From assembly GCA_026397725.1 (NCBI GenBank), contig JAPLUI010000330.1:1-64000 (forward strand): 64,000 nucleotides of DNA, given 5' to 3'. Below are positions 17,231 to 26,705 of this stretch, one piece after another. The notes beneath the pieces are model-generated. The model had not been told where the DNA came from, did no database searches, and saw nothing but the letters and a program-made list of their open reading frames with translations. How positions within the stretch are numbered: position 1 is the first letter of the stretch; each line of letters starts with the position of its first letter. The stretch comes from Verrucomicrobiota bacterium (GTDB lineage: Bacteria > Verrucomicrobiota > Verrucomicrobiia > Verrucomicrobiales > Akkermansiaceae). Made by a program: the position numbers and the translations under genes.

Positions 17231-20040
17231 ACAAGTGCAAAGCAGCGGTTTTGACCAAGATTCAGGGAGTATGTCTGACAAACCTCGCCCTGGCCGGCTT
17301 GGGCCTGTTGGCTTCGAGCACCGCCGCCGCAGCGGACCTCCGGCCCGCCGATCTGCGCTGCGAGTATCTGCGGAATCCACTCGGGATTGACCTGCTCCAG
17401 CCGCGACTGTCGTGGAAACTGGAGTCACTGGAACAAGCCAGGGGGGCCAAGCAGACCTCGTATCGCGTGCTGGTGGCCGATTCGCTTGAAGTGTTAGGCA
17501 AGGACGAGGGGACTCTCTGGGATTCCGGAAGAGTGGATACCCGCCAATCCTCTCAGGTGGTCTATGCCGGCAAGCCCTTGGCATCGCGCACGATCTGTTA
17601 TTGGAAAGTGAAGGTGTGGCATGTCTTGGGCACAGTCGAGGGGGCGGCGGCGGGAAAGGAATCGGCATGGAGCCAGCCAGCGCTATGGAGCATGGGCCTG
17701 TTGAAACCCGAAGACTGGTCCGCCAAATGGACCTCCATGCAGCAGAGTCAGTGGGCGCCCACCGAAGACCTGGGTTTGCCGAAGCCGGCCAACGGTCTCA
17801 GTTCCCGCAACAGCCCGCAGCTCCGGAAGGCATTCACGCTCGCCAAACCGGTGAAGGATGCCCAGGTCAGCATCTGCGGGCTGGGCTATTACGAGCTGTT
17901 CCTGAACGGGGCCAAGGTGGGCGATCACGTTTTGGATCCGGCCTGGACCTGTTATCACAAGAATGCGCTCTACGTCACTTATGATATCTCCAAGGACTTG
18001 AAGCCGGGACCGAATGCCCTTGGAGTGCAACTGGCGAACGGGATCTATAACCAGGAATTCGGGGATCCCTGGGGTTTCAAGACCGCGCTGTGGAGAGCGT
18101 TCCCACAGATGCTCCTGCAGTTGGATATCACCTTCACCGACGGCACGAAGCAGCGAGTGCTCAGTGACGAAACGTGGAAAGCCTCAGACGGGCCCATCTA
18201 TTGGGATCAGCTCCGCATGGGCGTGATGTATGACGCGCGGCGGGAGCATCCCGGGTGGAGCCAGGCCGGCTTCGACGACTCGGCATGGCAACCCGCCATT
18301 CTGCGCGAAGGAGTCAAGGGCAAGCTTGCCGCGCAGGTATGTGAGCCGATCAAGGTCATGAAGACCCTCAAACCGGTAAACTTGGTGAAGGGGGATGGTT
18401 TCTATGAAGTTGATTTCGGCCAGAACATCGCCGGTTGGACGCGTATTAGAGTAACGGGCGAGGCGGGAACCAGGATCACGATGGATTATGGCGCGCATGG
18501 AGCCAACATCGAGGGGAAGCCGCTCCAGACCGAAGTCTATACCCTGAAGGGCGGTGGCGAGGAAGTGTGGGAGCCGGATTTCACCTACAATGGGTTCAGC
18601 AAAGTCAGGGTTTCCGGTTTTCCCGGCACGCCTGCCAAAGAGAACTTCGAGGCCCGGGTGGTCCACACGGCCTTTGAGGAACGTGGCGCTTTCGAGTGCT
18701 CCAATCCCCTGCTCAACAGGATTGGCGAGATGACCCGCTGGTCTTACATCGGGAATTTCGTCGGGATTCCCACCGACTGCCCGCACCGGGAAAAGAACGC
18801 CTGGTGCGGCGATGCCCAAGCGGCGGCCGAGATCGGACTCACCTACTATGGCAGCGAGGCTGCCTACACCCGCTGGATCTTGGATTTTCAGGCGATCCAA
18901 CGGGACGACGGCAAGCTCCCCTGCATGGTGCCCGGCAGCGATTGGGGCTTCGACAAATGCGATGGGCCGGCCTGGGAGATTGCCTACATCGCCATCCCCT
19001 GGCACCTCTACGAGTACCGTGGTGATCGGCGCATCCTCGAGGTCCATTACCAGAACTACCAGCGATGGCTCGACTGGTACCGCAAGCACCCCGCGATCAA
19101 CAAGGGGCAAATCATTTACTATGGCCTGGGTGACTGGTGTTCGAACGAGACCCAGACGCCCGTGGAAATCACCTCAACCGGCTACTACTATGCGGCGGCA
19201 AAACGCATCGCGGCGATCGCGGGCATGCTGGGCAGAACGGACGAGGAGCGGGAATATTCCGCGCTGGCCCAGGAGATCAAGCAGGCCTTCAACCGGGAGT
19301 TTTACCATCCGGAAACCGGACTCTACTGGACAGGCTCCCAAACCGCCATGTCCTGTGCCCTTTACCATGGCCTGGTCGATCCCGCAAACCGCGACCGCGT
19401 CGTGAATAACCTCGTCGACTCGATCCGCAAAAACAACTTCGCCCTGGATTGCGGTCTCCTCGGCTCCAAGTACCTCTTGCGGGTCCTGTGTGACAACGGC
19501 TATGCCGAGGTGGCGTATGCCATGGTGGTCAAGGACGAGACCCAGGGCTGGGTCAAGATGCTGCGCACCGGCAACACGACGTTGTGGGAGAATTTCCTGG
19601 GCTTGGGATCGGACAATCACGTGTTCCTCGGTGATGTGGCGGCCTGGTTCGTGAACTACCTGGCAGGGATCCGGCCCGACCCGGCCAACCCTGGATTTCA
19701 GAGATTCTGGATCCGGCCGGAAACGCCGGGCGACCTGACCTGGGTCAAGGCGCACCACGATTCCCCCTGCGGCAGAATCAAGAGCGAGTGGAAGAAGGCG
19801 GGCAAGGCCTTCGCGCTGAATGTCACCATCCCTGCCAACAGCACGGCTGAGGTATTCATCCCCGCGAGCAAGGCCGATGAGGTGACGGAAGGCGGCACTC
19901 AGCTTCTCCCGCCAGGCCCCGCGGGTCAGGCATCTGCGACCGAAGCCATCGGGGTGAAGTTCCTGCGCATGGACAGTGGCCGTGCGGTTTACGAGGTGGG
20001 TTCGGGTGATTATCGTTTTGCGAGCACGCTCATGAACTGA
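17227..20040 (+). CDS. Secreted GH78 alpha-L-rhamnosidase
   Basis: The start at 17227 (not 17161) overlaps the previous stop by four bases and gives a signal peptide (cleavage near STAAAA). The 937-residue protein begins RPADLRCEYLRNPLGID, the usual opening of bacterial GH78 enzymes, followed by beta-sandwich domains, an (alpha/alpha)6 barrel and a C-terminal beta-sandwich. The acid motif TDCPHREK places the general acid at E522; the probable base is E788 in TTLWEN. It would cleave terminal alpha-L-rhamnose. The coupled GH106 suggests complementary linkage specificities on one rhamnose-rich polymer. Confidence 0.92.
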   Translation: MNKCKAAVLTKIQGVCLTNLALAGLGLLASSTAAAADLRPADLRCEYLRNPLGIDLLQPRLSWKLESLEQARGAKQTSYRVLVADSLEVLGKDEGTLWDSGRVDTRQSSQVVYAGKPLASRTICYWKVKVWHVLGTVEGAAAGKESAWSQPALWSMGLLKPEDWSAKWTSMQQSQWAPTEDLGLPKPANGLSSRNSPQLRKAFTLAKPVKDAQVSICGLGYYELFLNGAKVGDHVLDPAWTCYHKNALYVTYDISKDLKPGPNALGVQLANGIYNQEFGDPWGFKTALWRAFPQMLLQLDITFTDGTKQRVLSDETWKASDGPIYWDQLRMGVMYDARREHPGWSQAGFDDSAWQPAILREGVKGKLAAQVCEPIKVMKTLKPVNLVKGDGFYEVDFGQNIAGWTRIRVTGEAGTRITMDYGAHGANIEGKPLQTEVYTLKGGGEEVWEPDFTYNGFSKVRVSGFPGTPAKENFEARVVHTAFEERGAFECSNPLLNRIGEMTRWSYIGNFVGIPTDCPHREKNAWCGDAQAAAEIGLTYYGSEAAYTRWILDFQAIQRDDGKLPCMVPGSDWGFDKCDGPAWEIAYIAIPWHLYEYRGDRRILEVHYQNYQRWLDWYRKHPAINKGQIIYYGLGDWCSNETQTPVEITSTGYYYAAAKRIAAIAGMLGRTDEEREYSALAQEIKQAFNREFYHPETGLYWTGSQTAMSCALYHGLVDPANRDRVVNNLVDSIRKNNFALDCGLLGSKYLLRVLCDNGYAEVAYAMVVKDETQGWVKMLRTGNTTLWENFLGLGSDNHVFLGDVAAWFVNYLAGIRPDPANPGFQRFWIRPETPGDLTWVKAHHDSPCGRIKSEWKKAGKAFALNVTIPANSTAEVFIPASKADEVTEGGTQLLPPGPAGQASATEAIGVKFLRMDSGRAVYEVGSGDYRFASTLMN

Positions 20041-20345
20041 ATGCATCGGGGAAAAATGGAGTGGCTTCACTCAGACGACGGCGAACGCACAGGCAGGAGA
20101 TCATGGACGCGCGCTGTTTCGCAGATAGTGTCCGCAGATTCATGGATGCCGATCGGAAGTGATAGAAATTTGCTTTGAGGCGTGCCCGCCTGTACTTGAC
20201 GCTGCGCGGGTGAGGAGTTGACGGGGGTGGACTGGTTCAAGAACACAGGTGGCCCCCCTTGCAGGATTACTTTGCCGGCGGCAATTCAGTCACCCTTGGC
20301 ATCTTTCAAATCCCGATGCCGTTGTTGACCCAGGCTGCGGCAGTC
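20041..20345. other. Intergenic stretch without a gene
   Basis: About 300 bases follow the GH78 stop. I see no ORF with coding character, no clear terminator hairpin with a T-tract, and no RNA gene. A TTGACG-like word occurs twice (near 20190 and 20220) without a convincing partner. The region ends at the shared upstream cassette. Confidence 0.5.
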
Positions 20346-20430
20346 CGCTGAACTGCACCTGATGGCAAATCAGTATCAAATTTTCCGCAAGAACCCTGGA
20401 CTGGAGCGTGCCATTTCAGAAATAATGCGT
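20346..20430 (+). promoter_or_regulatory. Shared upstream cassette, copy C (probable promoter)
   Basis: CGCTGAACTGCACCTGATGG matches copy B, and GTATCAAATTTTCCGCAAGAA matches copy D at 59036 almost base for base. GCGTGCC.. and ATAAT-GCGTC then align with the promoter part. The ORF-track start (20362) lies inside the cassette, so those first 27 codons are probably untranslated DNA. No hairpin leader follows: the start codon is only about 15 bases past GCGTC. Confidence 0.55.
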
Positions 20431-20442
20431 CTGGCAAAGCTT

Positions 20443-22749
20443 ATGAAAACACTCACCCCACCACTGACCATCGCGCCGGGCGCTGCCACTGCCGCACCCG
20501 GGTTTGAAGCCGCGCGGTGGATCGTCCCTCCCTCCCAGGCCCACGGCGCAGCTCTTCCGATTTTCCGCAAGGAGTTCTTCGTCGCCGCGCCACCCCGCCA
20601 GGCCACCCTGCGCCTGGTCGGCCTCGGCGACTACGATGCGCTGCTGAACGGCACGCGCGTCGCCGACACCGGCATCAATCAACCCTGGTCGCAATACGAG
20701 AAAACCCTGTACTATCGCGACTTCGACGTCACGGCGCTGGTGGTGCCGGGTGCCAACTGCCTTGGCGTGTTGCTGGCCAACTCCTTCTGGAACAATCCCA
20801 ATCCGCCCGCCGGACGCTATAACAAGGATGGTGCGCAGCGCACGGTGGACGAACCGTTCCTGCTCTGCGCGGAACTGATTCTCCGGGGTGGTGACGGTGC
20901 CATCCAGCGCATCGCCACCGACGCCACCTGGCGGACCACGGCGGGGCCGCTGACCTTTTCTCACATCTTCGCCGGCGAGGATTTTGACGCCCGCCGCCGA
21001 CTCCCGGGTTGGGATCGCGCGGGCTTTGACGCCGGCGCATGGTCGCCGGTGAGATTGCTAGATCCGCCGCCCGCTGCATTGGAGCCACAACTCTGGCCCG
21101 GTTTCAAGGAACTGGAGTGCTTTGCTCCGGTGTCGGTGAACGAGCCGGCGGCGGGGACTTTCCTCTACAGCTTTGCCCAGAACTGCTCGGCGCAATTGCG
21201 GTTGGAATTGGCCGGAGGGAAATCCGGGGATTGCATCTCGTTCCGCTGCGGCGAGCATAAGAACGCTCAGGATCGGCTCTTCGGCGGCTACGTGGTGGGA
21301 TGCGACGTGGTGACGGACGGCCAAGCGCTCCGGCACCAGTGGCTGTCGTATTACCTCGGCATGCAGTATGTCGAGGTTATGGGAGCGGTCCCCGCAGGAC
21401 ACCCCAACCCGAATCAGCTTCCGGTCATCCAGCGGCTGGAATTGATTCATGTGCGCACGGCTTTGCCCGAGGTCGGCACATTTCATTGCTCCAGCGAACT
21501 GTACAACCGCACGCACCGGTTGATTGACTGGGCCATGCGCTCTAACATGAGCCATGTGCTCAGTGATTGTCCCCACCGGGAGAAGCTTGGCTGGCTGGAA
21601 TGCGCCTATCTCCTCGCGCCGAGCTTCGGCTATCGCTATGACAGCCGCGAGTGGTTCGGCAAGATCGCCCGGGATATCCGCGATGCCCAACAGCCTAACG
21701 GGAAAGTGCCGACCGTGGCGCCAAGCTACCCCGCGGGGAGGTTTCCGGAGGCATTTGATTACACTCTGGAATGGGGCGCGGCGGCGGTGTTGCTCCCGTG
21801 GCACCATTACCAATGGTACGGAGATCCGGCCATCCTCGGCGCCAGTCTTGACTCGATGCGGCGCTTCACCGACTTCATCGACAACGAGGCACACGACGGC
21901 ATCGCGCCCGACGGCGGCTTGGGCGATTGGTACGACTACGGGCACGGCCAAGGGCCGGGCGAATCCCGCTTCACACCCCCGGATCTGTCCGCCACCGCCA
22001 CCTGGGCACTCTGTGCGCTGACGGTGTCCCGTGCCGCCGAGGTGCTCGGCCGGCCTGCGGAAGCAGACAGGTATCGCACGCTTCACGCGCGGATCGCCGC
22101 CGCTTTCCGGCGGCGCTTCGTCGATCCGGCCAGCCGCAAGTTGCGGCATACGGGCAGTCCCCAATGCGCGAATGCCATGGCGTTGTGCGCAGAGTTGGTG
22201 CCGCCCGGTGACCGGGCCGCCATGCTCGACGACATCATCGCCGATCTTGAGCAGCGCGACTGGCAACAGACGCCAGGCGATGTCGGTCATGTCTATTTCA
22301 TCCGCGCCTTGGCCGAGGCAGGGCGCTCGGATGTCCTGCACCGCGTGTACAGCCGCAAAGGCAGGGGCAGCTATGGCGGCATTCTGAGCAAGGGCCTGAC
22401 CGCCCTGCCGGAAACCTGGGACGCGACGATGGACGGCATTCAATCGCTGAACCATTGCATGCTCGGCCATGTGATTGAGTGGTTCTACGGATATGTCGCA
22501 GGCATCCGCCAGCAATCTAACAGCATAGGCTGGCAACGGGTCCTGATTGCCCCCGATCCGGGCCCCCTGACCTCAGCCGAAGCCAGCTTCCTGACGCCGC
22601 GCGGCCGGGTCGTCAGCCGCTGGCGCAAGGACGGCCACAAGTTTCATCTGGAAGCCGAAATTCCGCCGGGAGTGGAGGCCGCGGCCCTGATGCCATCGGG
22701 TAAGACGCACCCGCTCACGAGCGGCATCAATATTCTTGAAAACCCATGA
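20443..22749 (+). CDS. GH78-type alpha-L-rhamnosidase without a signal peptide
   Basis: I choose the ATG at 20443 because the longer ORF would translate the promoter cassette. The 768-residue protein has the GH78 order: N-terminal beta-sandwich, then an (alpha/alpha)6 barrel with the acid motif SDCPHREKLGW (E380) and the probable base E657 in LPETWDA, then a C-terminal beta domain (VAGIRQQ..). It is shorter than the 17227 enzyme and, unlike nearly every neighbour, has no hydrophobic leader (MKTLTPPLTIAPG). Either it acts in the cytoplasm on imported oligosaccharides, or the start lies elsewhere. It is followed after 52 bases by the 22802 gene. Confidence 0.85.
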   Translation: MKTLTPPLTIAPGAATAAPGFEAARWIVPPSQAHGAALPIFRKEFFVAAPPRQATLRLVGLGDYDALLNGTRVADTGINQPWSQYEKTLYYRDFDVTALVVPGANCLGVLLANSFWNNPNPPAGRYNKDGAQRTVDEPFLLCAELILRGGDGAIQRIATDATWRTTAGPLTFSHIFAGEDFDARRRLPGWDRAGFDAGAWSPVRLLDPPPAALEPQLWPGFKELECFAPVSVNEPAAGTFLYSFAQNCSAQLRLELAGGKSGDCISFRCGEHKNAQDRLFGGYVVGCDVVTDGQALRHQWLSYYLGMQYVEVMGAVPAGHPNPNQLPVIQRLELIHVRTALPEVGTFHCSSELYNRTHRLIDWAMRSNMSHVLSDCPHREKLGWLECAYLLAPSFGYRYDSREWFGKIARDIRDAQQPNGKVPTVAPSYPAGRFPEAFDYTLEWGAAAVLLPWHHYQWYGDPAILGASLDSMRRFTDFIDNEAHDGIAPDGGLGDWYDYGHGQGPGESRFTPPDLSATATWALCALTVSRAAEVLGRPAEADRYRTLHARIAAAFRRRFVDPASRKLRHTGSPQCANAMALCAELVPPGDRAAMLDDIIADLEQRDWQQTPGDVGHVYFIRALAEAGRSDVLHRVYSRKGRGSYGGILSKGLTALPETWDATMDGIQSLNHCMLGHVIEWFYGYVAGIRQQSNSIGWQRVLIAPDPGPLTSAEASFLTPRGRVVSRWRKDGHKFHLEAEIPPGVEAAALMPSGKTHPLTSGINILENP

Positions 22750-22801
22750 TAGCCGACAGCAGTACCAGTCAGCACACGATCCGCAAAGCCACACCTAGAC
22801 C

Positions 22802-25762
22802 ATGAGAACACTCTTCGCACTATTGGCCAGCGCCATGCCGCTCGCCACCGCCACCGCCGCCGTGCAGGAAGTGGCGCACTACAACCTCAAGGGTACCGGA
22901 GGCATCCGCGACACGGCTTGCCCGGAATCCTTGAAGGATCAGGCCGGCAAATCGCCGGACCTGAAACGGCAGGGTTCGCCCAAAGTCATGTCCAACGGGC
23001 CGGAGGCGCGGCGTCAGGAATATGACTCGTCCATCAAGTTTGAGGAACCCAACCAGTGTTACTCGGTCCCGAAGAACCTGGTCAGCGGCGACAACTTCGT
23101 GGTCGAGGCCTGGGCCTACGCGCTCAAGGGCAACGCTGGCGGCTGGCACGCCGTCCTCGCCAACGGCAACGGTGGCATTGGGTTTCTGATAGGTCAAAAT
23201 GAAAGTCAGTGGAGCGTGTTGGTCGGCGGCGTCGGCAGCGTCAACCTCGGCCCGGTACAGCCGGAAACCTGGACCCATCTGGCCGTTGTCAAGAATGGCG
23301 GCCAAGTCTCGGGCTGGCTCAACGGGCTGAAGATATGTCCCCTGCCGGATCTGGGCGGCGGTGCCGCCAATTTCTCCATCGGTGCCACCGCGCCTAACAA
23401 CGAGTCATTCAACGGCTGGATCGCCGAGGTCAGATACGCCACCTTCAAACCGGGCCAGTTCGATCCGACCACGGATTTCCTGCTAGACAACGAGCAGCGC
23501 AAGGCCCTTGAGGCGGCGGGTCAGGCGGAGCGGGCGAAGTTGGTGGACTCGCTGCTGGCCAGCCCCGGCGTGCGGAAGGTCACCCGGTTTGACGAGCGGC
23601 CAGCCACGGCGGACTGGTTGGTCACGCCGCCCGCCACGCCGGCCACGGTGCAGGTGTTGCCCGGGGAGAAGAACCAGAGTGCGCGGATCATGCTATCTAA
23701 CGGTCTTGTCAGCCGCACCTTCCTCGTCACCGATGGCAACCTCGGCTGCATCAGCCTGCGCCGCAGCGACAAGGCCCTGGAATTCGTGCGGGCGATCAAG
23801 CCCGAAGTGCGCGTCCGTCTCGATGGTGGCGAGTGGCGTGATATCGGTGGACTCACCGGCACGCCTGACAATGCGTTCATCACCCCGGCATGGTTGGAGA
23901 ATCTGAAATCCAAACCCGGCGCCTTCCGACTGACCGGCATGTCGGTGGGTGCCACCGTCAAGCCCTACGCATGGCAGCCCAAGTGCAATGCTCCCGCCAC
24001 GCCCTGGCCGGCGGCGGGCCGGCGCGTCACGTTCCATTTCGCGCCGCCCGCCGGGGCGGCCGCACCGCTCAAGGAGGTGATGGTGGATGTCCACTACGAG
24101 ATCTATCAAGGGCTGCCGGTCATCATGAAGACCTTCACCTTGAGCAACAAGGGGAAGACCGGGGTGGTGGTCACCCAGTTCGAGGGCGAGCACCTGGCGG
24201 TGCAGCCAACGGTGTCCCGCCTGTTGCATGTGGAGAGCGACTATTCGTTTGCGCTGGCCAACGCCACCGACAAGGGCAGCAGCCTGGGCATCCACATGGG
24301 CGGTGGCGGCGGCCAGTTCAAGGATTACTATCTGGGCGGCGGCACCACCCGCTTCATCCGCGATCCGGATTGGGGGTCGATGGCCACGCTCAACCAGGCC
24401 GAGGACCTGTTCCTGCAGGACCCGCAAAACGGCCTGCTGCTCAGCCGCCCCACCGTCGGCCCGCATTGGACGGTCAAACCTAACGAGTCATTTGACGCCT
24501 TCCGCACCTTTGAAATCCTCAACGACAGCAGCGAGCGTGAAAGGTATTTTCTCGCCCAGCGTCAGTTCTACAAGAAGCTCGCGCCGCAAAGCACCGAGCA
24601 TCAATTGCAGGTGCTCGCGCCCAATGCGGGTGATCTTGGCACGCTCGGACCCTTGCTCGACCAGATGGCTGAGTTTGGTTTCGAGTTATTGCAAGCCCCG
24701 GCATTCACCGGCAGCTTCAGCCATTCGGATGCGTCCCCGGCCAATATCAACGCGATGAGGCTCGTCTGCGACTATGCCAAGACCAAGGGCATCCACGTCG
24801 GGGCCTATGAACTCATGATCGCATCCCGCGGCTGGGGTTCGCGCCAGGATAACTTCAATTGCATCGACCCGGTCAGCAAACAGCCGGGTAGCATGTTCGG
24901 CCAAAGCGCCTGCGCGGCCAGCGCCTGGGCCGACATGTATTGGACTAACATGTGGAAGACCATCGAGGGTGCCGGCATGGGGGCCTTCATGCCCGACGGT
25001 CCCTATCATGGCGACTGCTGCGCTGCCACCGACCACCCGCACCACCGGGGCCTGGAGGACTCGCAATGGGCGCAGTGGAAATGGATGTGCCAAGTCCTGC
25101 ATGAAGGCCAGCGCCGCAATCTCTATATGCCCGCGCCCGATTGGTATTTCCTCAACGGCCAGGCAGCCACCGGCATGGGCTATCGCGAGGCCGTCGATGG
25201 CATCGACATCGTGCTGCAGAACGTCATCCTCCGTCAATACATTTACGACGGCACCTGGCACAAAACCGCCAGCATGGGTTGGGTCAATCTCAACACCCGG
25301 ATGCTTCCCGGCGGCATGGAACAGAGCCTCGACAAATACGAGCGGGTGTTTTTCGCCCTGCTGTCCTCCGGCGCCGCGGTGTCGGTGACCGGCCACCGCC
25401 TCTACGATGGCCCTAACAGCCAGGCAATGCTCAGGAAGTGGACCGACTGGTACCGCCGCTACCACGCCATCATCCAGGGCGACATCATTCATCTCCGCCG
25501 TCCCGACGGTCGCGACCTCGATTACACGTTGCACGTCAATCCGTCTAACAAGGAAAAGGGCATGTTGCTGGTGTTCAATCCGCTCAACGAGGTGGTGCGG
25601 CAGGACCTCGTCGTGCCACTCTACTACACCGGTTTGACTGACACCGCGCGGATTCGCGAGCGGGAGGGCACCGCTAAGACCTACCAACTCGACCGCGAGT
25701 GCGACGCGCGCGTGCCGGTTGAGATTCCTGCCAACGGCTATAGCTGGTTCGTCATCGAGTGA
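22802..25762 (+). CDS. Secreted LamG plus TIM-barrel putative glycoside hydrolase
   Basis: The 986-residue protein has a signal peptide ending near TATAA (residue 20). Residues 20-230 are a concanavalin/LamG-like domain (NFVVEAWAYALKGNAGGWHA). Residues 290-600 resemble the beta-supersandwich preceding clan GH-D barrels, and 610-960 look like a TIM barrel (FELLQAPAFTG.., MGAFMPDGPYHGDC, NLYMPAPDWYFLNG) with a closing beta domain. I think of GH36/GH27-like alpha-galactosidases but cannot confirm the catalytic aspartates, so the activity is unassigned. A copy lacking about 677 central residues lies at 36606. Spacing to the next gene is short, so it probably heads an operon. Confidence 0.75.
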   Translation: MRTLFALLASAMPLATATAAVQEVAHYNLKGTGGIRDTACPESLKDQAGKSPDLKRQGSPKVMSNGPEARRQEYDSSIKFEEPNQCYSVPKNLVSGDNFVVEAWAYALKGNAGGWHAVLANGNGGIGFLIGQNESQWSVLVGGVGSVNLGPVQPETWTHLAVVKNGGQVSGWLNGLKICPLPDLGGGAANFSIGATAPNNESFNGWIAEVRYATFKPGQFDPTTDFLLDNEQRKALEAAGQAERAKLVDSLLASPGVRKVTRFDERPATADWLVTPPATPATVQVLPGEKNQSARIMLSNGLVSRTFLVTDGNLGCISLRRSDKALEFVRAIKPEVRVRLDGGEWRDIGGLTGTPDNAFITPAWLENLKSKPGAFRLTGMSVGATVKPYAWQPKCNAPATPWPAAGRRVTFHFAPPAGAAAPLKEVMVDVHYEIYQGLPVIMKTFTLSNKGKTGVVVTQFEGEHLAVQPTVSRLLHVESDYSFALANATDKGSSLGIHMGGGGGQFKDYYLGGGTTRFIRDPDWGSMATLNQAEDLFLQDPQNGLLLSRPTVGPHWTVKPNESFDAFRTFEILNDSSERERYFLAQRQFYKKLAPQSTEHQLQVLAPNAGDLGTLGPLLDQMAEFGFELLQAPAFTGSFSHSDASPANINAMRLVCDYAKTKGIHVGAYELMIASRGWGSRQDNFNCIDPVSKQPGSMFGQSACAASAWADMYWTNMWKTIEGAGMGAFMPDGPYHGDCCAATDHPHHRGLEDSQWAQWKWMCQVLHEGQRRNLYMPAPDWYFLNGQAATGMGYREAVDGIDIVLQNVILRQYIYDGTWHKTASMGWVNLNTRMLPGGMEQSLDKYERVFFALLSSGAAVSVTGHRLYDGPNSQAMLRKWTDWYRRYHAIIQGDIIHLRRPDGRDLDYTLHVNPSNKEKGMLLVFNPLNEVVRQDLVVPLYYTGLTDTARIREREGTAKTYQLDRECDARVPVEIPANGYSWFVIE

Positions 25763-25854
25763 GACAGATGTCTCAAGGGCACATTCCACGAACCCATGCA
25801 TGACAACTCCGTATGAACCAGCATTTATCTAACCCTAAGCCGCCATTGAATCCC

Positions 25855-26676
25855 ATGAAATCCACCTTCCCATCATTTCTGGCGCTCTGCCTGACCGTGG
25901 CCACCGGCCATTGGGCGGGAGTGGTGGCCGCCGAGCCTGTCGCCGTGCCCGCCGAGATCAAGGCTTACGACATTGATTTCAATTGGGGCCCGGGCGGTCC
26001 TAATGGCTTTGCCAAACCCGGCCCGTGGACCGAGGCCGACCCTGCGGAACTCCAGGGAGACGAGCGCAATATCGCCGCGCTGGCCCGGGCCTTTCTGGGA
26101 CTGTCGCAGGACGCCGTCCGGGGTGGCTCCGCCGCCACCGCCAAGCCGTTGCCCACCGCACGCGGCGCCGACGCTGCGGCGACGACCGTCCATCCCGCGT
26201 TGCTTCCGGCACCCGCGAGCATCGAGTGGCGTGATGGTGTCTTGCGCAAGGACGGTTCGTTGCGCATGGAGCAGGTCGAGGGTCTCCCGTCGCAAGGCTA
26301 CGAACTCGAGATCGCCCCGACAGGTGCGGTGATTCGTTCGTCAACTGAGGCGGGCGCCTTTTATGCGCCGCAGACGTTGCGGCAGTTGCGTGCGGCGGAT
26401 GGCTCGCTGCCAGGCGTTTTGATTCGGGATGCGCCGCGGTTCGCGTGGCGCGGGTTGATGCTCGATTCGTCGCGGCATTTCCAGACGGTGGATGACATCA
26501 GGCGCTGGCTCGATCTGCTGGCGATGCACAAGCTCAACGTGTTTCATTGGCACTTGGTGGACGGCACCTTCAATGAAAGCTTGTTCTCCGACGGCCTTCA
26601 CCCTAACGCCGCCGGCTACGCCATCCTCGGGAAGGCGTTGTCAACCCTGCCGGACACCACCGGAAAACCGCAATGA
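25855..26676 (+). CDS. Mosaic ORF: GH20 fragment joined to SGNH-hydrolase tail (probably non-functional)
   Basis: The ATG at 25855 begins a signal peptide (MKSTFPSFLALCLTVATG); 25813 is an in-frame alternative with no better ribosome site. The chain reads as three joined pieces: an N-terminal stretch AYDIDFNWGPGGPNGFAKPG, which I recall from large verrucomicrobial hypothetical proteins; the beta domain and barrel start of a GH20 beta-N-acetylhexosaminidase (FAWRGLMLDSSRHF, KLNVFHWHLVDG); and the last block of an SGNH esterase (FSDGLHPNAAGYAILGKAL). The GH20 catalytic Asp-Glu pair and the SGNH Ser block are both absent, so neither activity is expected although the frame is intact. Its TGA overlaps an ATG at 26673. 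Confidence 0.7.
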   Translation: MKSTFPSFLALCLTVATGHWAGVVAAEPVAVPAEIKAYDIDFNWGPGGPNGFAKPGPWTEADPAELQGDERNIAALARAFLGLSQDAVRGGSAATAKPLPTARGADAAATTVHPALLPAPASIEWRDGVLRKDGSLRMEQVEGLPSQGYELEIAPTGAVIRSSTEAGAFYAPQTLRQLRAADGSLPGVLIRDAPRFAWRGLMLDSSRHFQTVDDIRRWLDLLAMHKLNVFHWHLVDGTFNESLFSDGLHPNAAGYAILGKALSTLPDTTGKPQ

Positions 26677-26705
26677 GGCAAATCGAAGAAACACTGAACA
26701 TCCCC

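Noticed and set aside
20362-20442. Extended N-terminus of the second GH78 ORF
   Set aside because: These codons coincide with the promoter cassette conserved upstream of unrelated genes.
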